Assembly (NCBI GenBank): GCA_035578905.1
Contig: JAQJVL010002208.1
Location: forward strand, 1 to 64,000
Direction of reading: 5' to 3'
Source: Stictocephala bisonia
Lineage: Eukaryota; Arthropoda; Insecta; Hemiptera; Membracidae
Length of the DNA stretch: 64,000 nt
Position numbers and translations under genes: made by a program. Numbering within the stretch: the first letter of the stretch is position 1; every line of letters starts with the position of its first letter. The notes beneath the pieces are model-generated. The model did not search any database, had not been told where the DNA came from, and saw nothing but the letters and a program-made list of their open reading frames with translations. Of this stretch, positions 36,110-47,778 are shown in pieces.

Positions 36110-36460
36110 CAAACATCTGTGATTTAATCTGGCAACACTGTACGACGCCATAGTGTATGTATCGTAGGAAAAACAAATACGTTGACGACGTCATAATGAT
36201 ATAATCATCTCTATGAGTATACTCGTGACGCCACAGTGTCAGTAGTACGAAATGGGTTCACAGTGATAGTACTATAGTTCGAAAAATTAAGTTTACTTTA
36301 ACTTCGTTATTAATCAGAATGTTTAAAATCTGGTGACACTAACCAATTTAGAATAAACTAAAAGACCTATATTCATCAATAAAATATTAATATACTCTTC
36401 AAATTAACATCGACGTCACAATGTTATTGGCGTAAAATGACGCAACAGTGTTAGCTGTCT

Positions 36461-36462
<2 letters not shown>
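36110..36462. repeat. Second copy of the GTGGCGTCA-rich dispersed repeat
   Basis: Contains GACGCCATAGTG, GACGTCATAATG, GACGCCACAGTGTC, GACGTCACAATGTT and GACGCAACAGTGTTA, and starts with CTGGCAACACTG. Orientation is opposite to the copy at 9853-10310; both meet a TA run at the same end. Confidence 0.5.
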
Positions 36463-36514
<52 letters not shown>

Positions 36515-36690
36515 CATATACATAAGTAAGTAACACGTAAAATTATATTTATTTAATCCTGACCTAAACCTAACCTAACAACCCGTGATGGTAGTACTTA
36601 CAACCTAACCTAAATACCAGAAGTCGACCTAACTTAGGTTACAACCTAACCTAAATATAATTAAAGCAACGACGATTTATTATATTCTTT
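36463..36690. repeat. (TA)n with AACCTAACC-type flank
   Basis: (AT)n at 36463-36511, then a segment (TTATTTAATCCTGACC, AACCTAACCTAACA, GGTAGTACTTACAACC, AATACCAGAAGTCG, GCAACGACG) that is matched in order by 40483-40625. It therefore belongs to a dispersed repeat that carries its own TA run. Confidence 0.6.
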
Positions 36691-38171
36691 TATGTCAAAA
36701 CCATGTGACCTATATCAGTGGTACATTGTTTGTAAGTTTAGTTTAGTTTTATCCTTAGTAGACCATATGCGGGGGCATACCGAAAAAGATGCAATATTTC
36801 AAGTGAATTGCATACAATTGTTTATGAATCATTAATTCCGTACAACTTATGCACGCCAGCCCAAGTCCATGTACATGTGCTTTGACAAAATGACTTTGTC
36901 TCCATGTCTCTTACAGCATCTACGACAATCAGTGAGATAAAGGAAATTTATTTTGAATGTATTTTAAAGCAGCCAAAAATTTCAATAATCTGGTTCTTAT
37001 ATTAATTTTTAAGATGTCTTCTACTGTCTACTTAAGAGGTTAACTAACCTTCACTTAAATACGCTATTGTTTTTAAGTGGTAGACGAAAAAGACAGTTTT
37101 CACAAATTTACGGTTTTAAATTCGTAAATAGTTAACATAATATGTATTGGAAGAATTTGCAATGAAGTGAGACGTCAGGCAAACAAGTATAAATATAAGT
37201 ACAATCGTAAATGTAAGTACAAGAAGGAGTTATTTTTTATATCGATTTCGACCAACCGCGTAAGGTCAGGTGGAAGAGAGGTCTGACTATTTCTAACCTC
37301 GCCTTAAAAATAAAGTCGTTTTTTTTTTCATTTTATTCATTGTCCTGAATTCGGTTACTATAATTGTACCTTATTATTTTATTGATCGACATTTATTTGA
37401 ATAAGCCAGATTATCGAAATCGATTACCGTAACATTGTATTTTCTCCACTTGTATTGAACTAAACCAACGTTATTACAGTTGTGTAAGAAGGTAGTTAAT
37501 ATTGTTATTAAAGTTTTAGGGGATATTTCATAATCAATCAATTACAAAATTTTCAATATTTAAGTTTGAAATGCATAAAACTTAAGTTATTATCATTGAA
37601 ATCTAAAACTCCTGCCGAGAATAGCAGGACTTTTACCTAAGTTCATAAACACCTTTGTTGTTTTATCTATAGGAAATAACGAATGTAAATAAATGAAATG
37701 TCCCCAAAGCACTTGAGCTCGTGTGGGAAACCATTCTAAGCATGTACGAACTAGAAATTTCATCTTGTAGAGGCCAGTTATAAGTGGTCCCACATCACCA
37801 ACCAAGTTCTTCACCACTTACCACTTGACAACTTGTCAACTTTTTCACTCTTGCTGTCAACCGCAGGCGTGGGGAACACATTTCATATAAATAACACCTG
37901 TCGTATGTTGAGCAGAGCAACTTCTACAACATTCACAATGTTCTGTCTAACCCTAAAAGGTCAATACCCTGGGGTTCGTATCCACATCTAACTCGTTCCG
38001 AATATTAGCGTGATACATAGTGTGTTTACTTGTTTTGTGTATCATCCAAATTTATCTAAATGTATGGAAAAAAGTAAATAAATATTCAAAATAACCTATA
38101 TCACGTGTTTCTAACTCTCATCTTCATTTCCGTAGTATTACATCCTATTTATCACATGATTAGTTCACATT
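36691..38171. other. Intergenic DNA with a possible retrotransposon tail
   Basis: 37240-37335 (AAGGTCAGGTGGAAGAGAGG, CTAACCTCGCC, AATAAAG then a T run) looks like the 3' end of a polyadenylated insect retroelement, but no coding part is attached. A 74-codon minus-strand frame at 37593-37817 is not recognisable. Nothing else seen. Confidence 0.35.
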
Positions 38172-38340
38172 TGCCGGTGAGGTGGCTCAGGCTTCGTACT
38201 GTGGAGGGATTTTCCAAGGTTCGAATCCCCACTGAGTCAACAGTCGATACTTCAATCGTTGAATGAAGTTCACACAAAGGCCTGCAGGCCATGTGAACTG
38301 GTGAGTGAGGTTTTTATTTAAAACTAAAAAAAAAAAAAAC
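38172..38340 (+). repeat. tRNA-derived SINE, family A, copy 1
   Basis: A box GGTGGCTCAGGC at 38181, B box GGTTCGAATCC at 38218-38228, then a tRNA-unrelated body (GTCGATACTTCAATCGTTGA, GCCTGCAGGCC, ATGTGAACTGGTGAGTGAGG) and a 3' A-rich tail. The body is shared with the copies at 45990 and 62300. It is the best preserved copy. Confidence 0.85.
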
Positions 38341-38573
38341 ACAAAAAAATACTCTGGTAATTTCATGTGCAATTTTTACTAGAGTCGTAGTAATACTAAG
38401 GTCTCTGTGAAACATTATGTATTTATTTCATAACATTTAGTTTTATTAAAAACCATTGCCAATTACTATTTAAAGTAATAATTTTGGTATTTTTAATAAT
38501 ACGGCTTATGTATGTTTAGTTTGTATTAAACTATCCGTAAGGAATTGTTTGGATTCTTATAAAAAAATAAACC

Positions 38574-38617
<44 letters not shown>
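38574..38617. repeat. (AAT)n microsatellite
   Basis: About 15 ATA/AAT trinucleotides in a row. Confidence 0.95.
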
Positions 38618-38619
<2 letters not shown>

Positions 38620-38689
38620 CAACGATCGTGAAATTTGTTTTGGAACTTTTTATATACTCATTGTCCTCGTACGTTTATTGATACAAAAA

Positions 38690-38930
38690 AAATTTCGGTC
38701 ACGTTTTCATATTTATATTTCAATTAGAACGAAAAAAGTACTATATTTGTCCATACAAATCTGAACTTAAAAAAATGTGCCATTGAAAACGCGCAATTAA
38801 ATTTAATGAAACTTCATTAGCTGTTGGAAATTTTATTTAGAGTATATTATTCAAGCTTTAACATTTTTATTTTGTAAGTAAAAAAGTTCTCGTTGATTTT
38901 GTAGAACAACTTTTTCCAAGCAATGGCTGA
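38690..38930 (+). repeat. Probable distant copy of the inverted-repeat family
   Basis: TTAGAACGAAAAAAGTA and AAAAAAGTTCTCGTTGAT, then TAGAACAACTTTTT, correspond in order to blocks at 41735-41765 and 41905-41950. Weak and by eye only. Confidence 0.3.
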
Positions 38931-40395
38931 TCGGACGAGGAAATGTTGCCATTGTTGTAATCAGCTAAATTTTCGTAATGCGTTTTATAACCATAAATAA
39001 AAGTTTACAGGGTTCCATGTATTTTATAACGAATACAAATATGTATTTCGCTTTATTCAGCGTTCATACAAATAATGACATTGAGTATAAAGTACTCATA
39101 GGACGTTCAAGTAACTATACTTCTACCTTTCGAATTTTTTTACCATTACCCATCACCTTTTCTCTTAAGCACTTTGGACCTCCAAAGGAAAGTTTAAAAG
39201 TGGTAAGCTTCTAATAACAGAGGAATTGTCAAATATATTTAATAAGCCGTTTTATATATCAATTGTCAAATAATTTTAATGTCGGACTGCGGTGATTTGG
39301 CAACACCGCAGCCCCGTCGGACACATTATCCACGGCTCAGCGCGCATCATATAGATACTTATATATAATACTTATAGATAATTATTGCTATATTTGAACA
39401 TTTTTCCATCAAAAATATTTTGAAAACGATTGAAAATTTTTTTAAATTACGTAACAATTTTAGGATTTATCAAGGCCTTAATTATTTTTTTAATTCAATT
39501 TTAAACCACTGCGAGTTAAATAGACGTTCATTTTAAGCAATATTGGCTAGTAAATTGGTGAAATAAAAAAAAAATTAAATACAATTGAAATTTATGTTAC
39601 GGTACCAAGAGTTAGTCACATCGGCAGAACATTTCTAGTGCTAGCATAGTAATTTAGGAAATAGTTCGCTTCTACATCAAAAAGTTGTAATAAATATTAT
39701 TTATAAATTTAACAGTTTTTAATTACTGAATAAACTGTTATTACTGTATTTGAAATATTTTACTTGTAACCGCGGTTCAATGCAAGCATGTAATATTACA
39801 ACGTTTGAGCTTCGCATTTTTAGAAAACATATTTTAACAGATTGAAAATCTGCTTTATGATATTTTACGTTTAAATTTCATGAAAATGTGCTTTAAAATT
39901 TAAAGTTAAAAGTGAGAACTAGGCATATGCATTGAATTAAGGAAAATGTTGTAGGTAACTATTATAGAGAATTAAAACATTATTACGGAAGATATTTTGT
40001 GAACAGAATAAATAAATTTCTCCCAGTAGTAATATACAAAAAAACAATAAGAAAGAAGTGAAATATTTTCACAGAGAAGTACAAACTACTAACGAATTCC
40101 GTACATGGACAAAGTACTAACCAGTGGAATGTCAGGAGAAAAGTTGACTCCAGTCGTGGAGGTTAACTACTTGACTCAACCACGTTTACTTGAAATGGAC
40201 TATTCTTAAACGTGTTCCGTAAAGGTATTCAATTTTTTTAATGTTATTTTAGGTTGAAAAATATCTTAAATAAATAAAATTTAAATTGTCTTATCAGTTA
40301 CTTTGTTAATTGCACAGTAAAAGTTAAATTATGTTTTAAAAACTGATTAAAATATGTGTTATGAAGATAAAAACGTAATAAAAATGTAAGGGTAT
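38931..40395. other. Intergenic DNA, nothing recognised as a gene
   Basis: Contains a small hairpin CTGCGGTG..CACCGCAG at about 39287-39311 that includes TTTGGCAAC, a phrase also seen at the ends of the GTGGCGTCA repeats. Otherwise AT-rich. Confidence 0.45.
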
Positions 40396-40660
40396 TTTTC
40401 AGAATGTCCCCGCATTTATTTAGCGGATGACTAATTTATAATATATATTATTATATATATATATATATATAATATTATATATAAAGCAAGTAAGCACGTC
40501 AACATATATTTATTTAATCCTAAGCCTGGTCAAACATAACCTAACACACCCATGGTGGAAGGGGCTTACAACCTAACCTAAATGCCAGAAGGCGCCGATT
40601 GATACTTTAAGCAATGACGCTTATTATTTTCTTGTAGAGAAAATCCACGTAATCAACATT
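40396..40660. repeat. Dispersed repeat with TA run, second copy
   Basis: An AT-rich (TA)n at about 40438-40480 is followed by a segment matching 36527-36690 (TTATTTAATCC, ACATAACCTAACA, GGCTTACAACCTAACC, AATGCCAGAAGGCG, GCAATGACG). The left flank resembles 3901-3950. Confidence 0.6.
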
Positions 40661-41588
40661 AAAAGTACCTATTTGTAAATTTTGTTCTTTCCAGTAATTA
40701 GTCTAGACTTAGTATACTAACTTCACCTTCTTCGGGGACTTTCCGAAAAGTCCTTAACTCATAATTTACGTTTCAATAAACTATTAGGGGATAATTCACT
40801 AGTTATCCAAAAACGATAACTTATCCAAAAGTTTACTTATTAAAATAGTTCAACAATGGTATTGAGAGTTAGTATACAAAGTGCCCACAAGAATAAGAAC
40901 ATTTATTTATGTAACAAAACTTATTTTTGGCATCATTATCAATTTTGCAGTTTTGTTTGCATGTTATTACATGACCACAAAACGTCCTGCCAGCCCGCAT
41001 CAACCCCACATTCTGAGGGTACATTGTTAGGCAAAGTTGTAGACAGAAGGGTCTGACAGGCTCTGTGTGTCTAGTCATATCTGATGAACATACGTTCACA
41101 TCTCGCCAATAAATATTAAATAACCTTGGACTTAAAATGTAGAAATTAGTATTTTAAACCATTCTATCAGTTTTTGTCAAACATTAATTAATTTAATTTT
41201 CGTTCCGGAATAATATAATAACACCAATTAACTCATTAGAATTAAAAACGCTAAACAATTTTAATGTTTACACGGACATTAAAACGATAATTACACTCAT
41301 AAGGAATTTAGTCTGGTTACTAGTTGTGTCAATGGCTGGCCGAGTCCTCGCTATTGTGAAATCCAGAGACCAGAGAATAATAAGAATGTTTTTCTTTGGT
41401 CTCTGGTGAAACCTGACGAATGTACGTGATCTGTCGATGACGTTCAGATATTCCTTGACAATCACTCATACACCGACCCCTTGACTGTTGCGCCCTTGGT
41501 GCTTGTATTTATTTAGTAATAATTTGTTATGGTAGGGTATGCAAATTAAAATATCTATAACTATTAATTGATTATAATTATCAAAACA
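40661..41588. other. Intergenic DNA with a 10-bp hairpin
   Basis: CCAGAGACCA at 41363-41372 is perfectly inverted at 41397-41406 around a 24-base loop. Short open frames here (e.g. 40856-41099, both strands) resemble nothing I know. Confidence 0.45.
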
Positions 41589-43075
41589 GAAATTATGTAT
41601 ACCCGAGTTTGAAGGTTATTTATTAAGCAATTAAGAGGCCATACGAAAAAACAATCACACCATAGTCATCTCCTGTTTAATTTTATTTTATGAAATATGC
41701 GTTTCTAAAATTTAATAATAGTATTCAAAATGTTATCCTAGTTGGAACAAAAAAAGTATCGGAATTTTTAATTATTTTTCACTGCGCTTCAACTTTACTT
41801 TTTATTACTCAAAGTTCCGTCAATGTACCCACATTTATATTTTAGTATGTGATTGACAAATATGTTTTTTATAAGTTTTATCCAATTCATAATTTTAACT
41901 TTTCATGCAAAAAAAGTTCTTATCAATCTTCTAAAAGAACATTTTATTGGATTCTAATAAAATGTTGTAAATCATTATGAAATGTAAGTTACGATACGTT
42001 ACTTTTTATATGCGTAGAGAGATTTTTAATTGATTTTAACTTTTCAATTTAAATTGATAATTTTAAAGTAAATTTTGGACCTTTTCCGTTACTTCACTAC
42101 CACTACTTTTCTTATCCCAATTGCGGTTAGGATAGGTAGCAACGAAAGTTGATCACAAATTGGTAAATTCAATGACTGACTTACCACCAAATCCAATAAA
42201 ATTCCCTCGTAACTAGATTTCATATTACAAAAAGGTAATACATGACATAATAGATGTAATACATTCAAAATTTTCGTACCTTTTCCGTTAATTCAATACC
42301 ACTATTTTTCCGTTACTTCACTACCAGTACTTTTTTTTATCGCAATTACGGTTAGGTTATGTAAGGTCAGGTTAGGTTAGATTAGGTGGCTACTAAAGTT
42401 GATCACAAACTTGTATATCCAATGATTTACTTACCGCCGAATGCGCTCTCCACGTGTAAGTTATTGGAAAGCGATAAGATAAGGTCAGCGATATCGATTC
42501 GCAGCGGATAACTACAGTCGGTGTAAAAATGTTTGGGGAACAGTTTTTTTAGCAATAGTATATTTATCAATCGGTAGTGAATTAACGGAAAAAAAAGTAG
42601 TAGTAGTGAATTAACGGTAAAGATCCTAATTTTTATTGATGTCACTGCATTTACTTGCACATATATAAATAAAGTATAACTATAAAGTATTACAACGTGA
42701 CAAAGTAATTAATTTTACGACGTCTAAAACCCAATAAAACGTCGTTTCAGTAAATTGGTAAGAACTTTTCTTCCTGAAAAGATAACGTTATTTTACATTT
42801 TAAAACCTATAAAAAACATTCCTAATATAAATTCAATACACTAAGGAGTTTTTTAGTAATAAAAGTGTAAAGTTCATGCACTATAAAAACTAATTCAAAT
42901 GTTTGTACATTTTTGTTCCAACTAGGATATAAATTATTGAAACTTACAATAACATTTAAAAAAATTATATTACATAACGTACAACTAAATGAGGAAAACA
43001 ATGGTGTGATTGGATTTTTCATAGCCCTCTTATTCTTATTTTTTTTAGTAAACAACCTTCAAACATAATTTATGC
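41589..43075. mobile_element. Inverted-repeat (foldback-type) element, ~1.5 kb
   Basis: The left arm (about 41589-42110) and right arm (about 42570-43075) are inverse copies at roughly two-thirds to three-quarters identity. Matching blocks in order include TTTGAAGGTT, CAATCACACCAT, ATCCTAGTTGGAACAAAA, TGTTTTTTATA, AAAGTTCTTA.CAAT, TTTTATTGG and TTCCGTTA.TTCACTACC. The middle (42110-42570) repeats the last part of the left arm once more, with CCGTTACTTCACTACC at 42086 and 42311. No transposase frame is seen. A target duplication was not found. Non-autonomous. Confidence 0.65.
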
Positions 43076-44522
43076 ACCGAAAGTAATCATTGATTTGGAA
43101 TTAAAATAAACTACTGAAAATTTACTTCATATAATTGTTCTTATTTACGTTTACACACTTTTATCTAATGCACTTAGATAAAGAAGTATCAAAAAGTATA
43201 AATACGTTACTACAGAATCCTGAACGATCTATGTGATTGTTCGCGCTAACAGGTTAAGCCTCTACAACACCGTTGCATTAGTAGAATTGTGTTTACACGA
43301 TTATCACTTTAAAATCTAAAATATAGTAGTTTTTAGTCGGGTAAGGATATATCATTTAGTTTTTGATATTCCAAATAATGAATACAAGTAAATCATTACA
43401 ATAAAATAAATATATTAGTATTATTATAAGTAATAATTGATTTTATAAGCACATACATAGACTTCCCATCCAATGTTTTGTGTCTCAAAATATCAGTTCT
43501 TTTAATGGTCCATTGTGGAGCGCTCGTCTAATGCAAGTAATGTAATGCAGTTTAAACCAGCTGTGATAGAAAATCTCACTTACTAACCAAATTACTGGCA
43601 CACATATTTCTATTACTTGAGATATATATATATATATTTGTAAGTAATAATATAATCAATATTACGATTAAGTTCGTGATATGTGAAAGCAATAAGTGAA
43701 AGTGTTATTTTCTGGGTATAAGCAATGAAGAACTAGGAATGAGACATGGTTTTATGTTTAAAACGCATCTTTTGATGTGTGAAATATTACATGATACAGT
43801 CATGACAAGTTTTAATATATATCTGAGTTTACATAATATAGTATGAATATGTATTAAACAAAAATTAAATGATACATTTGCCACTCTTAGTTATAACATA
43901 GTAAACTGATGAGATAGACAAAAATTAAGCCTACCAAAACTGCCCAATAGTAAAGTAAGGAGCGATTGTACTTATAAAATAAGAAAAATAATGTGGTGGG
44001 CATGTAAAATAAGAAGGTTATCATATAATTTATAAAATAAAATGTTTTGTTAGTTTTCGTGAGGAGTTCATAATACGGTGAGGAGCGAAACCAATCAAGT
44101 AGCGAATTACGTTAAAAATTGTACACTGTATACCCTTAATAAAATATATTAGTATTATTTAAAATAGTTGATTACAAATATTGTTATATAAAAAAATATA
44201 TGTTTATTGATAAGATTACATATTCTACTGCAGTACCGGAATTACAAAGTTTATTGTCCCCTTAGACTCATTGATATGGCGGAGAGGACAGTTTTGTATC
44301 AGACAGGACGAACAATAAGTGACCGCAGTCAAACTCGTGAGGCTTGGGACTACTCGTCCCCGTCACGTGAGGTCCCAACCGATACAACCCCTGTCACACA
44401 ATGTCACCTGATTGAGAGTGACGTACGTGGAATACAAATCAAATGTAATATTCGGCGAATGAGAAATAAATTTAATAATAATGGAAATTTAATTAATACT
44501 GTTGGTACAAAGCAAATAATGT
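43076..44522. other. AT-rich intergenic DNA
   Basis: No gene recognised. A G+C-richer patch at about 44270-44440 has an open frame on the plus strand (105 codons from 44207) with no family resemblance. Confidence 0.45.
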
Positions 44523-45818
44523 AATACATGTAGTACTTAATAAACACGACACTATATAAAATACATGTAGAACTTCATAACCACGAGACGATATAAAATA
44601 CATGTAGTACTTGATAAACACGACCCTATATAAAATATATATGGTACTTGATATACCGAGACGATATAAAATACATGTAGTACTTGATAAACACGAGACG
44701 ATATAAAATACATGTAGTACTTGATAAACACGATACGATATAAAATACATGTAGTACTTGATAAACACGAGACGATATAAAATACATGTAGTACTTGATA
44801 AACACGATACGATATAAAATACATGTAGTACTTGATAAACACGATACGATATAAAATACATGTAGTACTTGATAAACACGATACGATATAAAATACGTGT
44901 AGTACTTGATAAACACGAGACGATATAAAATACATGTAGTACTTGATAAACACGATACGATATAAAATACATGTAGTACTTGATAAACACGAGACGATAT
45001 AAAATACATGTAGTACTTGATAAACACGATACGATATAAAATACATGTAGTACTTGATAAACACGAGACGATATAAAATACATGTAGTACTTGATAAACA
45101 CGATACGATATAAAATACATGTAGTACTTGATAAACACGAGACGATATAAAATACATGTAGTACTTGATAAACACGAGACGATATAAAATACATGTAGTA
45201 CTTGATAAACACGAGACGATATAAAATACATGTAGTACTTGATAAACACGAGATGATATAAAATATATGTAGTACTTGATAAACACGAGATGATATAAAA
45301 TATATGTAGTACTTGATAAACACGATACGATATAAAATACATGTAGTACTTGATAAACACGATACGATATAAAATACATGTAGTACTTGATAAACACGAG
45401 ACGATATAAAATACATGTAGTACTTGATAAACACGATACGATATAAAATACATGTAGTACTTGATAAACACGAGACGATATAAAATACATGTAGTACTTG
45501 ATAAACACGATACGATATAAAATACATGTAGTACTTGATAAACACGAGACGATATAAAATACATGTAGTACTTGATAAACACGAGACGATATAAAATACA
45601 TGTAGTACTTGATAAACACGAGACGATATAAAATACATGTAGTACTTGATAAACACGAGACGATATAAAATACATGTAGTACTTGATAAACACGAGACGA
45701 TATAAAATACATGTAGTACTTGATAAACACGAGACGATATAAAATACATGTAGTACTTGATAAACACGAGACGATATAAAATACATATAGTATTTGATAT
45801 ACACTAGACAATATAAAT
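44523..45818. repeat. 37-bp satellite array, about 35 copies
   Basis: The unit is GACGATATAAAATACATGTA followed by GTACTTGATAAACACGA, exactly 37 bp, repeated for about 1.3 kb. Central copies are almost identical. The first four and last one or two are diverged, as expected at array edges. The main variable base is G or T in CGAGACG / CGATACG, and in several places the two forms alternate. Because 37 is not a multiple of 3, all three minus-strand frames are open for about 400 codons with the same 37-residue peptide repeat. I treat those frames as a by-product. Confidence 0.97.
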
Positions 45819-45989
45819 AATCAAAATATGAATGGCAATACATAAACAAATAACATTATCGTATTCTGATATTGAAATAATTGCTATGATAATGTAGTTC
45901 ATATTATTCTATTTAACCTACAAAATTGTTATTTATTTGACGTTTTTGTAAATACAACAGATTTTTTTTAAACTTTACTCGCTAATTCT
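45819..45989. other. AT-rich spacer
   Basis: Nothing recognised. Confidence 0.5.
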
Positions 45990-46112
45990 CATGTATCTGC
46001 ATGCCTGTGCGTGAACTTTATTCAACGAGAGAAGTACCGACCTTTGGCCTAGTAGGAATTCGAACCCTGGAAATTCCTCCGTTCAGTCTGAAACCACTGA
46101 GCCAAAGGCTAA
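45990..46112 (-). repeat. tRNA-derived SINE, family A, copy 2
   Basis: Minus strand: TTTGGCTCAGTGGTTTC (A box), GGGTTCGAATTCC (B box), then GGTCGGTACTTCTCTCGTTG and AATAAAGTTCACGC as in the other two copies. The 3' end is shortened. Confidence 0.85.
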
Positions 46113-46250
46113 ATTTTGATAAATGATAATTAGTAAATTATCACATGAACTTACTTAATTTCTTAAATAATTAAAACTTAATAATCTTAAAACTGACGTT
46201 TTTCAATCTCAGCATTAAATGAATTATCTATAGTAATCATAATTATTAAT

Positions 46251-46510
46251 TGGTCGATAGCGTTGTTGTTAAAGCCCAGGCTCGTAAGATAAAGGTTTTT
46301 AGTTCGACTCCAATTAGAATAATTTAAATGTTTGTATAGAATTTGCTGATAACCACCGGCTGTTCATTTTTTATTGGGCAATTAATCAATGACATTTACA
46401 TATGTAACAATGACTGACTACATCGTATACTACATCGTACTACATCACGCTCATTCGAAATCCATATTCGCCCTTATCTTGACAATCGGTGTCTTAAAAC
46501 AAAATAAACA
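46251..46510 (+). repeat. Repeat family B with tRNA-like head
   Basis: Head: TGGTCGATAGCGTTGTTGTT (A-box-like) and TTTAGTTCGACTCC (B-box-like). The body from 46344 is GCTGATAACCACCGGCTGTTC, then CATTCGAAATCCATATTCG and TCTTGACAATCGGTGTCTTA. The body recurs at 46692-46858 and, inverted, at 35305-35390. Probably a second tRNA-derived SINE. Confidence 0.6.
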
Positions 46511-46691
46511 CAAAACAACCATTGGAATATAAAATTTACACACGTAAAGTATTCTCTGCACTAATAAATATTAAATATACTGTAATAATTCAACCATAAA
46601 AAACTTTAGTTGAAACTGCTCAAGTTTCGTTCAAACTTATATAACAACAAAAACGATGAGTAAAAAGTCATGATATATTTTGAGAGGGATC

Positions 46692-46858
46692 AGCTGATAA
46701 CCTCCGGTTGTTCATTTGTCACTGGGCTATTAATTAGTGACACTTTCTAAGGAATAGTCAGCCTTCGTTTTTTACAAAGACTACATTCGCTCATCTACAC
46801 TCATCATACTCATTCGAAATCCATATTCACCCATATCTTGACGATCGGCGTCTTATGA
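46692..46858 (+). repeat. Repeat family B, headless copy
   Basis: GCTGATAACCTCCGGTTGTTC to CTTGACGATCGGCGTCTTA, colinear with 46344-46500. The tRNA-like head is absent, as in a 5'-truncated SINE. Confidence 0.7.
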
Positions 46859-47051
46859 ATAAATACAAAAAAATAAAAAAATAAATAAGTCTCTTAAAAA
46901 CTTGTGTGGCCTAATTTAAAACTAAGAATTCAATTTCAGAAAATGGAATAAGGTAAAATGGTCGAAATATAAATGTAACATTTTATTTTACGAGCCTGAA
47001 AAAAAAAAAAGATAGACTTATATACAGTAAATCCTCATACATTAAAAAAAT

Positions 47052-47304
47052 GTCCAGATGGAGATAAACCTTGATTGACCAATCCCCTCGTTAGCCGGGC
47101 CCAGTTCCATACTGCTGATCCATAAACTTCCTCATACCACTCTGATTGGTCAACTTTATAGGAAGTTAAAAAAATCAGAACTAGGAACTGGAGAAACCTT
47201 GATTGACCATGCGCCTCGTTAGCCGGCCCAGTTCCATCCTGATGATCCACTAACTTCCTCGTACCACTCTGACTGGTCACCTTTATCGGAACTTAAAGAT
47301 CAGA
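47052..47304. repeat. Tandem duplication of a ~125-bp unit
   Basis: Two copies (47052-47177 and 47185-47304) share AAACCTTGATTGACCA, CCTCGTTAGCCGG, CCCAGTTCCAT and ACCACTCTGA.TGGTCA in order. No function recognised. Confidence 0.85.
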
Positions 47305-47778
47305 ATCTGTAAGTAACTCTTTAAGTTGATAATCTCACGGTTAGAAATACTAAAAACTATGAATTATTACCATCTTTCAATCACTACTAAATATGTATCA
47401 ATCTAACAATATTCCGCGAGATCTTCTGAGGTGAATTATTGAATTTCCGCATTGACAACATTATTTTAAAATTTAAAAAATACTAAGTTAAAATTTTGAA
47501 AAATAAAAGTCTTAACAATATTACTATTTTAAAATATTAGCAGTAACAAATATTATTAGAGATGTAAATAAAATGCGTGACTTTATTTAACACTACCTCA
47601 TCGCTATTAGTGTCCACCAGCAGTTTGACATTTCGTAGATTACAAATAATATTTAAAGTTCATATTCATATCTTTATTGTCGTCCAACAAGTTATACATG
47701 CATTGACAGTGTCATTGTATATAATCTAAAGTCTTATATTAAGAACATGCGTCATTCCTAATATTACAATCTAAATCA

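Noticed and set aside
37593..37817. 74-codon minus-strand frame with balanced composition
   Set aside because: No domain, no neighbouring exon-like sequence and no recognisable family.
44523..45818. CRISPR-like appearance of the 37-bp array
   Set aside because: The units are directly contiguous with no spacers, and the setting is a eukaryotic repeat region.
44493..45849. Three overlapping minus-strand frames of about 400 codons
   Set aside because: They are the three frames of one 37-bp tandem repeat. All stay open because the unit has no stop in any minus-strand frame. No evidence of a gene.
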